Of a DNA stretch of 64,000 nucleotides, positions 19,394-28,221 are shown in pieces. The first letter of the stretch is position 1. The number at the start of each line of letters is the position of its first letter. The translations under genes were made by a program, and so were the position numbers. A model generated the notes under the pieces. The model did not search any database. It was not told the origin of the DNA and was given only the letters and a program-made list of their open reading frames with translations. The stretch covers positions 62,001 to 126,000 of the forward strand of contig JABWCL010000002.1 in the NCBI GenBank assembly GCA_013360295.1, in the 5' to 3' direction. Source of the stretch: Ignavibacteriaceae bacterium. GTDB taxonomy: Bacteria > Bacteroidota > Ignavibacteria > Ignavibacteriales > Ignavibacteriaceae.

Positions 19394-20455
19394 ATGAAAA
19401 CCGCTAAAACGTTTTTCATCCTTGCATTTGTGTTGCTGTTAGGAGCCCGTGAAGTGAACGCGCAATTAGCGTTTTTTGATTTCACAGTTAATGAGCCCCT
19501 GCCCGCGCTCGATTTTGCAGGTTTTATTGTCACAAATGATTTAACAAATACCCCTGAGGTATTCAGGGTGATCATTCAACCCGAAGGAGTCAACGTATTC
19601 CTGAAAGGCAGTATGAGGTGGAGAGATGTCGGGCAAACTTCGTTTGTTGACCTGGTTTCTTTTGAAACCATACCGTTTACATCCCGTACATTCACTAACC
19701 GGCAGCTTGGAACCGGTGACCTTCGTGTTAAGGGCTCACCTAATGTTAATAGTGTTGCAATCGAAAATAATCTTGCAAAAGGCAAACCTGTAGGTGAGTA
19801 CGAACTGACCCTGGAGTTATATTATGCCAACGGGACACTTTTTAACACAGTACAGAGAAGGCTGACCTTCTTCAACCCTTCTCAGACTTTGAACCTTATC
19901 CAGCCGCTGCAAGGTGCCAGTTTTGATCCCGGTACTGTTATTGCTACCTGGACCAGTCTGACCGGCGTTAACAGCTATAAGATCAGAGCAAACGTACGCA
20001 CAAATCCCAACCAGTCTCTTGAAGATGCACTTGCTCAGGGAAACCCCCTTATCAATGATAAAACCGTAGGAAGTGTTACTACTGTTAACCTGCGTACACT
20101 TCTCGACAGAGAATGGCAGGGCGGTAACGAAGTTGTCGTTCAGGTCTTCGCTAATATTCCGGGTCCCGGAGGCGGAACTAATGTTTTCAGCCCGATTGTG
20201 AATTTCTATGTTAACGCTTCAAGCAATGCTTCATTGCAGGCTCAGAATACAGCGCTTCAGCAGCTCATTTCTCAGTTGCCGCCCGCGATTCTGAACCAGT
20301 TAGGGCCTTACCTGACCAATACTAACCTGCAGCTCACAGGTATTGTCCGTGAAGACGGCTCTATGCTCTCCACTACTGAATTGACACAGATTCTGAATTA
20401 TCTTCAGATGAATCCGGAGAGTATTGTTAACATCACTATTACACCTAATAATTGA
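19394..20455 (+). CDS. Secreted protein of unknown function, first gene of the FecR/CHASE2 cluster
   Basis: 353 residues with a clear signal peptide (MKTAKTFFILAFVLLLGARE, cleavage after VNAQ) and a strong AGGAGG ribosome-binding site 5 bases before the ATG. The mature protein is beta-rich: an N-terminal domain (about 25-170) and an Ig/FN3-like segment (FDPGTVIATWTSLTGVNSYKIRANVR). The C-terminus has a helical linker (LQAQNTALQQLISQLPPAILN) and ends with ESIVNITITPNN. Not recognised as a named family. The gene after it starts 15 bases on, and the cluster (this protein, FecR-domain protein, outer-membrane barrel, CHASE2 cyclase) suggests an envelope-sensing role. Confidence 0.65.
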   Translation: MKTAKTFFILAFVLLLGAREVNAQLAFFDFTVNEPLPALDFAGFIVTNDLTNTPEVFRVIIQPEGVNVFLKGSMRWRDVGQTSFVDLVSFETIPFTSRTFTNRQLGTGDLRVKGSPNVNSVAIENNLAKGKPVGEYELTLELYYANGTLFNTVQRRLTFFNPSQTLNLIQPLQGASFDPGTVIATWTSLTGVNSYKIRANVRTNPNQSLEDALAQGNPLINDKTVGSVTTVNLRTLLDREWQGGNEVVVQVFANIPGPGGGTNVFSPIVNFYVNASSNASLQAQNTALQQLISQLPPAILNQLGPYLTNTNLQLTGIVREDGSMLSTTELTQILNYLQMNPESIVNITITPNN

Positions 20456-20470
20456 TAGCGCGAGGATAAG

Positions 20471-21154
20471 ATGAAAAAATTATTATTAGTATTTACAATC
20501 ATAGTTTCGGCTAATCTCGTTTTCGCGGGCAGCGTTCCGGTTAAAGATTCCCCCGTTGCCATCTTAATGAAAACTGTTAAGGATGTCAGCTTCAAACGCG
20601 GCGATGCCAACTGGACGCCCGCTAAAGTCGGCTCTACGCTCAATACAAGCGATGAGGTAAAGACAGGCGATCAGTCAATAGCTCTCATAAAATTCACCGA
20701 TAATTCGGTTATCAGGGTCAGAGAGAATTCTTCTCTGAAAATATACGCTGATAAGCAGAAGCAGTCTATTTCCAAAAATACATACGTGGAAAAAGGAACT
20801 GTTGGTTTCAACGTATCAAAACAGGAAAACGAAGAATTCAAATTTACCACCCCGACTATGGTGGCGTCTATCCGCGGAACAGAGGGCTTCATCGGCGTTC
20901 TTTCCGATACTTCCAGTATTCTGGTTGTTACACAGGGACTGGTTAATGTTCTCGCCTCTCTCGGCCTTCAGCAGACAGGCTCAGTGGGAGCGGGGCAATT
21001 TGCCGTTGCTACTTCCAATGGCTCCATTACCATTAGTAACCTGACTCCGCAGCTCCAAAACCAGGCTAACAGCATCAAGAAAACTGTTACCAAGAGCATT
21101 ACGATCAGGACTAACCTATTCAATATGAAGATCGAGTACCTGGTAGAAGAGTAA
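20471..21154 (+). CDS. Exported FecR-domain protein
   Basis: 227 residues with a signal peptide (MKKLLLVFTIIVSANLVFAG) and a FecR domain: VKFKRGDANW-type opening (VSFKRGDANWTPAKVGSTLN), DEVKTGDQSIALIKFTDNS, RVRENSSLKI and the closing TPTMVASIRGTEGFIG. FecR domains transmit periplasmic signals in iron-dicitrate systems, but stand-alone exported ones with no sigma factor neighbour, as here, are common beside CHASE2 adenylate cyclases and are thought to bind cell-wall or envelope ligands. The last 50 residues are a basic tail (KKTVTKSITIRTNLFNMKIE). A strong terminator follows at 21187. Confidence 0.88.
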   Translation: MKKLLLVFTIIVSANLVFAGSVPVKDSPVAILMKTVKDVSFKRGDANWTPAKVGSTLNTSDEVKTGDQSIALIKFTDNSVIRVRENSSLKIYADKQKQSISKNTYVEKGTVGFNVSKQENEEFKFTTPTMVASIRGTEGFIGVLSDTSSILVVTQGLVNVLASLGLQQTGSVGAGQFAVATSNGSITISNLTPQLQNQANSIKKTVTKSITIRTNLFNMKIEYLVEE

Positions 21155-21186
21155 ACTTAGTACCGGACACTGTATTGATTGTTTTT

Positions 21187-21226
21187 AACCCTCCCGAAAA
21201 TTATTTTTGGGAGGGTTATTTTTTTT
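21187..21226 (+). terminator. Intrinsic terminator after the FecR gene
   Basis: A perfect 9-bp stem AACCCTCCC / GGGAGGGTT followed by ATTTTTTTT, beginning 32 bases after the FecR stop. It would end transcription of the 19394-21154 pair, so the barrel and cyclase genes downstream probably have their own promoter or rely on readthrough. Confidence 0.9.
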
Positions 21227-21297
21227 GTGACTTTTATTATATTTTACTTATTAGTTAAAACAAATATTAATTTGCCTATTCTTAAGAGGACGTACTA

Positions 21298-23730
21298 ATG
21301 AATTATAGTCTACGCACTTTCTTGAACCTAAGTTTTTTCCTTTGCCTGTTCCTGGTCGCAGGTTCTCAGGACATTCAAGCTCAGGTCAGCAATACTATTT
21401 CGAAGATCAATTTCGGACCCGCTAAGGAGGGTGAAGATGTCTCCGTCGAAGTTGAACTCCTGCAAAATCAACAAATCAACCGCATCAATTTTTATTACCG
21501 CAATTCTGCGAAAAGCGAATTTACGGAAATTGAAATGGAACTGATGGGTATGGCCGCGAGATGTATCATTCCCGGTGAAGATGTTACACTCCCCTACGTA
21601 GAATACTACGTGGTTGTGCAGACCGCGCAGGGAGAAGATGTTTATCCCGGGCTTTCAGTCGAACCGCTTAAACTGATCGTACAGGCCGGATCGCCAAAAG
21701 ACAAAGAAGTGATCGTAATGGCGCCAGAGAAAAACAGCTCTGTTTCACTCGATGAGTTTTTTGTCTCAATCTCACTTCTCCGTGCATCCGATGCCGTTGA
21801 TAAATCCAAAACTAAAATTTTCATCGACGGGGCTGACGTTACTGAAATGGCAGTTTTCGCCGATGATATTATTATCTACGTACCTGAAAACTTTGGTAAG
21901 AAGATCAGCCTTGCGGGACATAACCTCAGGATCGAACTTTATGATACCCAGGGAAATCTTTATCATACGGTTGAATCGGCATTTTCTGTCGTCCAGCGCG
22001 AAGTTCTTGAACTGGCCGCAGGCGCATTCAAATACCGTGGTGAGGTAAATGCTGAATCCCGTCGTGAAGACGTAAGATCCGTTGATACCTGGTACAACAA
22101 TATGCGAATTACTTCTGATGGATCGTTCAAGAACTGGAATTTCAGCGGTAATGTTTACGTTACTTCCGAAGAGAAGAAGCACCTTCAGCCGAATAACAGG
22201 TACTCCCTGAATATCCGTTCAAGCTGGCTTGATCTTAACTTCGGTGATCATAACCCTCGCTTCCCTTCTCTTATAATGAGCGGTAAAAGAGTCCGCGGTG
22301 TTACAGGTGGATTGTATCTCGGATACTTCAATCTTGACTTCACAACCGGTCAGGTTTCGAGACCTATCGAAGGAACGGTTCAAAACTATATCACTATCCG
22401 CGATACTATCGGCGGAAGTATTGTTGAAATTGATTCCGCCAAATACGGTTTCCCAAGGGCATCTTTGTCCTCCTTCGGAACTTACGAAAGAGACGTATTC
22501 GCGATCAGGCCTTCTTTCGGAAAAGGTCAGAACTTTCAGTGGGGACTCACCTACCTGCACTCAAGCGATGATCCTAAGTCCATTGCATTCAGCGCAAAGC
22601 CGAAAGAAAACATTGTTCTTGGCACTGACCTTATGATCGGCTTCGATGATCAGAAAGTTCTGTTCACGGCGCAGGGAGCATTTAACCTGATCAATAATGA
22701 TATTTCGGGCGGGAATTTTACAGATGCTCAGCTCGAAAGTTTTATCAAGGGTATTGACTCCACAATGCTTAAAGACCTCGATACTTATAAAAGTGCCAGA
22801 GATCTTGCATCAAAATTTATCACGGTCAACCAATTCATTGGCCCACTGAACCCTCAGGAATTGCCAACCGTTGCGGGAGATGCTGCCCTTCAACTCAGCT
22901 ATTTTAACAACTTCCTTAAAGTTTCCTATCAGTACAGAGGAAACGAATATACTTCTTTCGGAAGTTCATTCTTAAGGAATGACGTTGCCGGTTTTACTAT
23001 CTATGACCGGTTAAGGTTATTTGAAAATACACTTTTCCTATCAGGTACTTTTGAGTCCCTCTCAGACAACCTTCAGGAAACTAAGTTTGCAACAACAAAC
23101 TTTACCACTTGGAACACATCAATCTCTTATTATCCCAGGACCAATCTTCCTAATGTGATCGCGTCAATCGGCCAGTCTATTACTGAAAACGGGCTTGATA
23201 CGCTTACTTCCGCTCTGATCATAAATGATCCGACGAAGAAATCACTTGTTATTAATGACGTTACTGATAAATACTATCTCCAGCTTGGATATGATTTCTT
23301 CTTCAAGTACAAACATCAGACTTCAGTATCGTTTAACTACACTGACAGGCAGGATGATAGTCCGGGAGATTATGACGTAACTTCTCTGAACCTTAATTTA
23401 TCTGCTTCTACAGCCTGGGCAGAGAAATTTTCGTCGAACTTCAGTTTCATTCTCAGCCAGACCGACCTGAAAGGTACGCCGTTTAACTACGTGACTCTCT
23501 CGCTTGGAGGCCGCTACTATATGATGAATGATAAACTCGTTCTGAACTCATCCATCAACCCTTCGTTTGGTGATTTCAAACGCGTATATGCAGACTTTTA
23601 TGCTCAGTACTTCTGGCTCCGTAACTTAAGCCTGATGTTCCAGACAAGATTTATCGCGAATTCTGCCTCAGGCGGGATCCCAGCATCAAACGATTTAATA
23701 GTAGGGCTTTCCACAAGATATACTTTCTAA
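21298..23730 (+). CDS. Outer-membrane beta-barrel protein
   Basis: 810 residues. A signal peptide (LNLSFFLCLFLVAGSQ, cleavage near IQAQ) is followed by an N-terminal Ig-like periplasmic region (about 30-240; INFGPAKEGEDVSVEVELLQ, then MAPEKNSSVSLDEFFVSISL) and about 560 residues of alternating amphipathic strands ending in an aromatic residue (LIVGLSTRYTF), which is the classical C-terminal beta signal. No TonB box or plug domain is evident, so it is not a TonB-dependent receptor. It lies 15 bases before the CHASE2 cyclase gene. Ligand unknown; the pairing suggests an outer-membrane partner of the cyclase (inference). Confidence 0.7.
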   Translation: MNYSLRTFLNLSFFLCLFLVAGSQDIQAQVSNTISKINFGPAKEGEDVSVEVELLQNQQINRINFYYRNSAKSEFTEIEMELMGMAARCIIPGEDVTLPYVEYYVVVQTAQGEDVYPGLSVEPLKLIVQAGSPKDKEVIVMAPEKNSSVSLDEFFVSISLLRASDAVDKSKTKIFIDGADVTEMAVFADDIIIYVPENFGKKISLAGHNLRIELYDTQGNLYHTVESAFSVVQREVLELAAGAFKYRGEVNAESRREDVRSVDTWYNNMRITSDGSFKNWNFSGNVYVTSEEKKHLQPNNRYSLNIRSSWLDLNFGDHNPRFPSLIMSGKRVRGVTGGLYLGYFNLDFTTGQVSRPIEGTVQNYITIRDTIGGSIVEIDSAKYGFPRASLSSFGTYERDVFAIRPSFGKGQNFQWGLTYLHSSDDPKSIAFSAKPKENIVLGTDLMIGFDDQKVLFTAQGAFNLINNDISGGNFTDAQLESFIKGIDSTMLKDLDTYKSARDLASKFITVNQFIGPLNPQELPTVAGDAALQLSYFNNFLKVSYQYRGNEYTSFGSSFLRNDVAGFTIYDRLRLFENTLFLSGTFESLSDNLQETKFATTNFTTWNTSISYYPRTNLPNVIASIGQSITENGLDTLTSALIINDPTKKSLVINDVTDKYYLQLGYDFFFKYKHQTSVSFNYTDRQDDSPGDYDVTSLNLNLSASTAWAEKFSSNFSFILSQTDLKGTPFNYVTLSLGGRYYMMNDKLVLNSSINPSFGDFKRVYADFYAQYFWLRNLSLMFQTRFIANSASGGIPASNDLIVGLSTRYTF

Positions 23731-23745
23731 ATAAAATATTAATTA

Positions 23746-25989
23746 ATGCAAAGCACTAAGAAACAAAGTTCTTGGAGGATAAAGCTAGCGCTCTCGCTAG
23801 CTTTATCTTTTATTGTACTTCTCCTCACGCAGGAGTGGTTCTTCACAATCGGTCCGCTCAAGTCTCTCGAACTGAAACATATAGATGAGAGGTTCCTGGA
23901 ACGCGGTGTGATAGAACTGCAGGACACTGCAGATGTTATCGTCCTGGAGATTACTCAGAGTACAATTGACGGGATACCCGATCCTTACCCATTCCCACGC
24001 GATGTCTACGCGAAAGTAATTGAAAATCTCAATGAAGCCGGCGCTAAAGCGATCGGAATAGATATTGTTATGTCCACTCCTGACAGGGAGTCACCTGCCA
24101 ATGATACAGCAGTGATAAACGCGACCCGTAAATACAGAAATATCATTTTTGGCGGAAAGATCATTCACCGCGAAGGAGTGATCTCCGGCGGCGAAGGCGG
24201 ACAGTCATTTCAGATCACCTCCGAAAAAGAAAATTACGAAAGCGTTTTCTTCGAAGCTGATAGTTCAGTCGGTATTGTTAACGTAATCAGCGATAATGAC
24301 GGGGTTGTACGCAGATACCTTCCGTTCCAGTACGCGTCATCCACCGATAAACTCATTCCGACATTCAGTTTCGCGGTTTTGAACAAGTACTTCGGATTAC
24401 CAAGTCAGAATATCTCCGAACGTGAACCAAACTATTTTGTTCTCGCAGGCAGGGAAATTCCGAAATATGACAACACCGCTATGCTTATCAACTTCTACGG
24501 CCCGAGCCGTACTTTCAAGTATGTTGATCTTCTGAACGTAGTTGATGACCACGAGTTCAAGACATCCGACGAAATTGATTTTGAGATGGATGTCAATCTG
24601 TGGAGCGACAGCACAATGAATGATCTGACAGGGAAACCGAACGGCTTCAGGTACAGCGGGATTTTCAAGGATAAGATTGTACTTATTGGCTCTACAATGC
24701 CAGAGGATAAGGACATTATCCCGATCGCTTTCGCGAGAGGCGAAAGAACCGGCGATAATATGATCTACGGAGTGGAAGTTCACGCGAATGCAATTCAGAA
24801 CATTATCAGTAACCAGTTCCTTGTGAAAGAACCCTGGTGGGCAGATATTCTTAAAGTTATAATTCTCACCACACTCTGTTTCTTCCTCTCATCAATGCTG
24901 AAGGGAATCAAAACAAAGTACGGACTTCTGATCGAAATGCTGAATCTGGTGATCATACTGATCTTTGTTCTCATTATCAGGGCTGTTTCATTTTTCCTTT
25001 TTGATAATTTCAATCTTGTGGTGGCTTACCTCAGCCCGATCTTCGCGGTCGTTTTTGGATATATCGGAAGCACTGCCTATCACTTCATCAGTGAGAGGAG
25101 GCAGAAAGGCGTTATCAAAGGAATGTTCAGCCAGTATGTTAGCGGCGCTGTTGTTGATGATCTTATCAATAATCCCGATAAACTTTCCCTCGGCGGCGAG
25201 AAAAAAGTCCTTACTGTATTCTTCAGCGATATCGCCGGATTCTCTACCTTCTCCGAGAAGAAGGAACCGGAAGATCTTGTAAAATTCCTTAATGAATATC
25301 TCAGCGCTATGACTGACATCGTTTTCCAGAATGCCGGCACGCTTGATAAATATATCGGCGATGCTGTGATGGCTTTCTGGGGCGCCCCGACTCCTAATGA
25401 AAAGCACGCGTTCTTCGCTTGTAAAGCCGCTCTTCAGATGCAGGAGAAGCTTAAAGTCCTTAAAGAGAGCTGGGAAAAAGAAGGCGAACCGGAAATCCAC
25501 GCCAGGATGGGAATCAATACCGGAGATATGGTTGTGGGCAACGTGGGCGGCACTCAGCGCTTTGATTATACCGTGATGGGTGATAACGTAAACCTTGCTT
25601 CGCGTCTTGAAGGAGCAAATAAAGAATACGGTACACTTATTATGATCAGTGATACCACACACGAACTCGTGAAAGATGATTTTATAACACGGGAACTTGA
25701 CTATCTTGTCGTAAAGGGAAAAACGAAACCGATGAAGGTTTACGAGCTGCTTGGCTTTGCCACTGACGTTCTCCCTGAACAAGTCTTGAAGGGTTTAGAA
25801 CTCTACGAGCAGGGCTTAACGCTTTACCGCCACCAGAAGTTTGAAGAAGCTATCGCGGTATTTCAAAAAGTAAGCGAAGTGAATCCGGAAGATACCGTCG
25901 CACCCGGTTACGTAAAACGCTGTCACTACTTTATGGATAACCCGCCGGGAGCCGACTGGGATGGCGTATTTATTATGAAGACTAAATAG
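23746..25989 (+). CDS. CHASE2-sensor class III adenylate cyclase
   Basis: 747 residues making cAMP from ATP in the cytoplasm under control of an extracytoplasmic CHASE2 sensor. Order: one N-terminal membrane helix (about 15-30), CHASE2 domain (35-350; ARGERTGDNMIYGVEVHANA is its typical end), three membrane helices (about 365-445), then a class III cyclase domain. Metal-binding Asp495 (VFFSDIAGFS) and Asp539 (DKYIGDAVMAFW) are present, with Lys535 as the adenine-selecting residue and NVNLASRLEGANK after it. The C-terminal 80 residues form a TPR-like tail (GLTLYRHQKFEEAIAVF). Its codons 11-21 carry a perfect 13-bp hairpin followed by a T-run. A strong bidirectional terminator follows. Confidence 0.92.
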   Translation: MQSTKKQSSWRIKLALSLALSFIVLLLTQEWFFTIGPLKSLELKHIDERFLERGVIELQDTADVIVLEITQSTIDGIPDPYPFPRDVYAKVIENLNEAGAKAIGIDIVMSTPDRESPANDTAVINATRKYRNIIFGGKIIHREGVISGGEGGQSFQITSEKENYESVFFEADSSVGIVNVISDNDGVVRRYLPFQYASSTDKLIPTFSFAVLNKYFGLPSQNISEREPNYFVLAGREIPKYDNTAMLINFYGPSRTFKYVDLLNVVDDHEFKTSDEIDFEMDVNLWSDSTMNDLTGKPNGFRYSGIFKDKIVLIGSTMPEDKDIIPIAFARGERTGDNMIYGVEVHANAIQNIISNQFLVKEPWWADILKVIILTTLCFFLSSMLKGIKTKYGLLIEMLNLVIILIFVLIIRAVSFFLFDNFNLVVAYLSPIFAVVFGYIGSTAYHFISERRQKGVIKGMFSQYVSGAVVDDLINNPDKLSLGGEKKVLTVFFSDIAGFSTFSEKKEPEDLVKFLNEYLSAMTDIVFQNAGTLDKYIGDAVMAFWGAPTPNEKHAFFACKAALQMQEKLKVLKESWEKEGEPEIHARMGINTGDMVVGNVGGTQRFDYTVMGDNVNLASRLEGANKEYGTLIMISDTTHELVKDDFITRELDYLVVKGKTKPMKVYELLGFATDVLPEQVLKGLELYEQGLTLYRHQKFEEAIAVFQKVSEVNPEDTVAPGYVKRCHYFMDNPPGADWDGVFIMKTK
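23778..23807 (+). promoter_or_regulatory. Perfect 13-bp hairpin with U-run inside the start of the CHASE2 cyclase gene
   Basis: GATAAAGCTAGCG, a 4-base loop CTCT, then CGCTAGCTTTATC, followed by TTTTA. The stem can be lengthened by G-U and A-U pairs on both sides. It lies 32 bases into the coding sequence and encodes the K-L-A-L-S-L-A-L repeat of the first membrane helix. It has the form of an intrinsic terminator or attenuator; a role is inferred, the structure is seen. Confidence 0.6.
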
Positions 25990-25997
25990 TACCATAC

Positions 25998-26025
25998 AAA
26001 AAACCCCGGCTTCCCGGGGTTTTTT
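25998..26025. terminator. Bidirectional intrinsic terminator
   Basis: AAAAAACCCCGG, loop CTTC, CCGGGGTTTTTT: a perfect palindromic stem with A- and T-runs on its two sides, placed between the convergent cyclase gene (stop 25989) and DUF6600 gene (stop 26067). It should work in both directions. Confidence 0.93.
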
Positions 26026-26066
26026 GTTTTGGATAGGTTGCGCGTTCTTTGCTTATACAAACTCGG

Positions 26067-27365
26067 TTAACGCCTTTCCCTTTCTTTTGTGCCTGTGTTA
26101 TTCCTGTCAGTGTCTCGAGTTACTGCCTTCCTGTCCTTATTATTAGAGTCACCTCCCTGCCTCACAACAGGTGAAGGCGTTGTGTTTCCGCTTCTCGTTC
26201 TGAGCTCTGTGGTGCCCCTTGTATCTCTGTTCTCCCTCTGAGGCGTTGCGACCCGTTCACTTCTTTCCCTGTTTTCTCTTACCGGAGTCTGAGTTTCCGT
26301 TCTCCTGGATTCTGTATTAATACTCCGGTTTTCCTCCCTTATCTGTGTGCGTGTCTCTGTGTCTTTCCTTGTTTCTAAGCGGATTTCCTTTTGTATTGGC
26401 ACAGCTCTTTCATCTTTAGTGGCTGGAGGCGTGCGTACTTCAGTTCTTGTTCTTTCACCGCTCTGGATTTTCTGTACCTCCGCATCCTTCCTTACTTCGG
26501 GTTTTCGTTCTCTTTCACCAGTCATTGCCGTTTCCCTTGCGCCGATCTCCACCTTTTCAGTCCGTAAAGTACTTCTGACCTTTCCCCTCTCAAGATTGAG
26601 TTCAGCGGCGTTTATGGTTCGTTCGCGTGTAAAGTCGACCTTTTCAACTCTGATCCTTTCATTACCGCCTGGCCTCCGTTCATCGTTATTATTAAATGCC
26701 AAATCCCTCTGGGAGAATGATCTGCCGCTTCTCCGTTCAACAAAATTCCTGTCAACACCCCTGTTCCTTATTCCGTTATCATAGTAGATACTTCCATCCT
26801 GCCTGCGGGTATCATTATAGATACGATACTTATAGTTGGAATGGACATAGTAGTTGTACATATTCGGCGCACAGAAATTCTTATAGCTTACAAAATGAAA
26901 GTGAATATGGCTTATCGTGAAATTTATCGAGTAATAGATCCCATATCCGTGCCTGTACGTAGCATAAGGAGGCAGCGGAGCCCAGCCGATATAATTATTG
27001 TCATATCTCCACTCTACCCACGCAGGAGCCCACTCATAATCAGGGACCCATATCCATCCGTAATAATCATCAAAGTGCCATCTGCCGTAATGGTAGACTA
27101 TATAGCCGTATGGTTCGTATGAACTCCAGTACCAGCCATAATCGCTCCAGATCCACGTGCCTCGCTGATAGGGTGCCCAGTCACCCGTAACCCTGTAAGG
27201 TTTCCAGACGACTAGGTCGTCATTCAGGACTAACCACCTGCCGTGTCCTCTGAGATTCTCATAAAAATAGCCAAAATAGACGTTGCCGGGCCGGGCATTT
27301 ACCTGCTCGAAGAACCCTGCAAGCATAACAAACAAAATCGCGGTCAATAATACTTTCGTTTTCAT
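26067..27365 (-). CDS. Exported DUF6600 protein with long charged low-complexity tail
   Basis: 432 residues from ATG 27365, chosen over an in-frame TTG four codons upstream because GAGGT precedes it and the signal peptide (MKTKVLLTAILFVMLAGFFE, cleavage near NA) then starts cleanly. The N-terminal 150 residues are the Trp/Tyr-rich DUF6600 domain with its repeating WIWSDYGWYWSSYEPYGY and GRWHFDDYYGWIWVPDYEW motifs. From about residue 200 the protein is an Arg/Glu/Thr-rich low-complexity tail with many short ERTRTEVR-type repeats, likely disordered. Function of DUF6600 is not known; an envelope or surface location is inferred from the signal peptide. Confidence 0.8.
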   Translation of the reverse strand: MKTKVLLTAILFVMLAGFFEQVNARPGNVYFGYFYENLRGHGRWLVLNDDLVVWKPYRVTGDWAPYQRGTWIWSDYGWYWSSYEPYGYIVYHYGRWHFDDYYGWIWVPDYEWAPAWVEWRYDNNYIGWAPLPPYATYRHGYGIYYSINFTISHIHFHFVSYKNFCAPNMYNYYVHSNYKYRIYNDTRRQDGSIYYDNGIRNRGVDRNFVERRSGRSFSQRDLAFNNNDERRPGGNERIRVEKVDFTRERTINAAELNLERGKVRSTLRTEKVEIGARETAMTGERERKPEVRKDAEVQKIQSGERTRTEVRTPPATKDERAVPIQKEIRLETRKDTETRTQIREENRSINTESRRTETQTPVRENRERSERVATPQRENRDTRGTTELRTRSGNTTPSPVVRQGGDSNNKDRKAVTRDTDRNNTGTKERERR

Positions 27366-27581
27366 CACATACCTCAAAAATTTAATTCACTTCTTATAGT
27401 ACAAATTGCGTGCCATTGATTGATATCGCGGAGAAAGGCATTTGTCCCCCGAAATTTCGCAGATTTTTCATCTGAGGCTACCAGGATTGTTACCACTTAA
27501 CGGAAAATGTATACTTTATTATACACCTGGAATCCTACTCCCGTGATCTGCATCAAATATAGAAACAAAAATTGGAGTGAT

Positions 27582-28181
27582 GTGAAAAGAGAATTTCTGG
27601 ATAAAGTTTTGGTTGAAGGATTATCATTCAATGAGTATTTCAACCGTGCGGAAAGCAAACTTAAAAACCTGGAAGAAAATGGGGTTGTTGCAACCGAAGA
27701 GAATAAATATATATATCTTAAGATAAATAATCAGCGGATGTCAAACCGTCTGAAGTCTTTCTCCCCTGAGCCCGAAACAATTGATATTTTTCGGTCATTA
27801 GATAATGATATGATATGGATGGTACTTGTTGAAGACTGGTGCGGAGATTGCGCGCAAATACTTCCGGTTCTCTCAAAACTCGCGGAATTGAATCCAAGAA
27901 TAAAGCTAAAATTTATGCCTCGGGACTTTTACCCTGAGATTATGGACTTATATCTGACAAACGGCGCGAGAAGTATCCCCAAACTTGTCGTGATGGATGG
28001 TGAGGGGAAAGAACTGTTTCAATGGGGTGCTCGTCCTGCTGAAGCACAAAAGGTAGTTGACTCAGCCAAAGCAGAAGGTGCCGGCAAAGAGGCGTTAAAA
28101 GAGAGGCTTCATCTCTGGTATGGCAGAGACAGAGGCAAATCTGTCGAAACCGAAATAGTGCAATTACTTAAAACTTTATAA
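27582..28181 (+). CDS. Thioredoxin-family protein
   Basis: 199 residues starting at GTG 27582. The frame is open 75 bases further upstream, but GGAG sits 4 bases before this GTG, and relatives in Bacteroidota begin with the same helix (KREFLDKVLVEGLSFNEYFN) and the segment KINNQRMSNRLKSF. The thioredoxin fold follows, with active-site CxxC in LVEDWCGDCAQILPVLSKL, then the cis-Pro loop ARSIPKLVVMDGEG. No signal peptide, so cytoplasmic, probably a disulfide reductase or redox-linked protein of unknown partner. Convergent with the MFS gene and separated from it by a terminator stem. Confidence 0.8.
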   Translation: MKREFLDKVLVEGLSFNEYFNRAESKLKNLEENGVVATEENKYIYLKINNQRMSNRLKSFSPEPETIDIFRSLDNDMIWMVLVEDWCGDCAQILPVLSKLAELNPRIKLKFMPRDFYPEIMDLYLTNGARSIPKLVVMDGEGKELFQWGARPAEAQKVVDSAKAEGAGKEALKERLHLWYGRDRGKSVETEIVQLLKTL

Positions 28182-28194
28182 AAGCACTTATAAA

Positions 28195-28221
28195 CGGGGC
28201 CGGTTCAGTTTTCCGGCTCCG
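28195..28221. terminator. Stem-loop terminator between convergent genes
   Basis: CGGGGCCGG, loop TTCAGTTTT, CCGGCTCCG: a 9-bp GC-rich stem with one wobble pair, 13 bases after the thioredoxin-like gene and followed by GTTTATCTT. It overlaps the last codons of the convergent MFS gene. Confidence 0.65.

Noticed and set aside
27507-27581. Upstream extension of the thioredoxin-like gene to 27507
   Set aside because: The family's first helix starts at the GTG at 27582, which has GGAG just before it; the extra residues match nothing.
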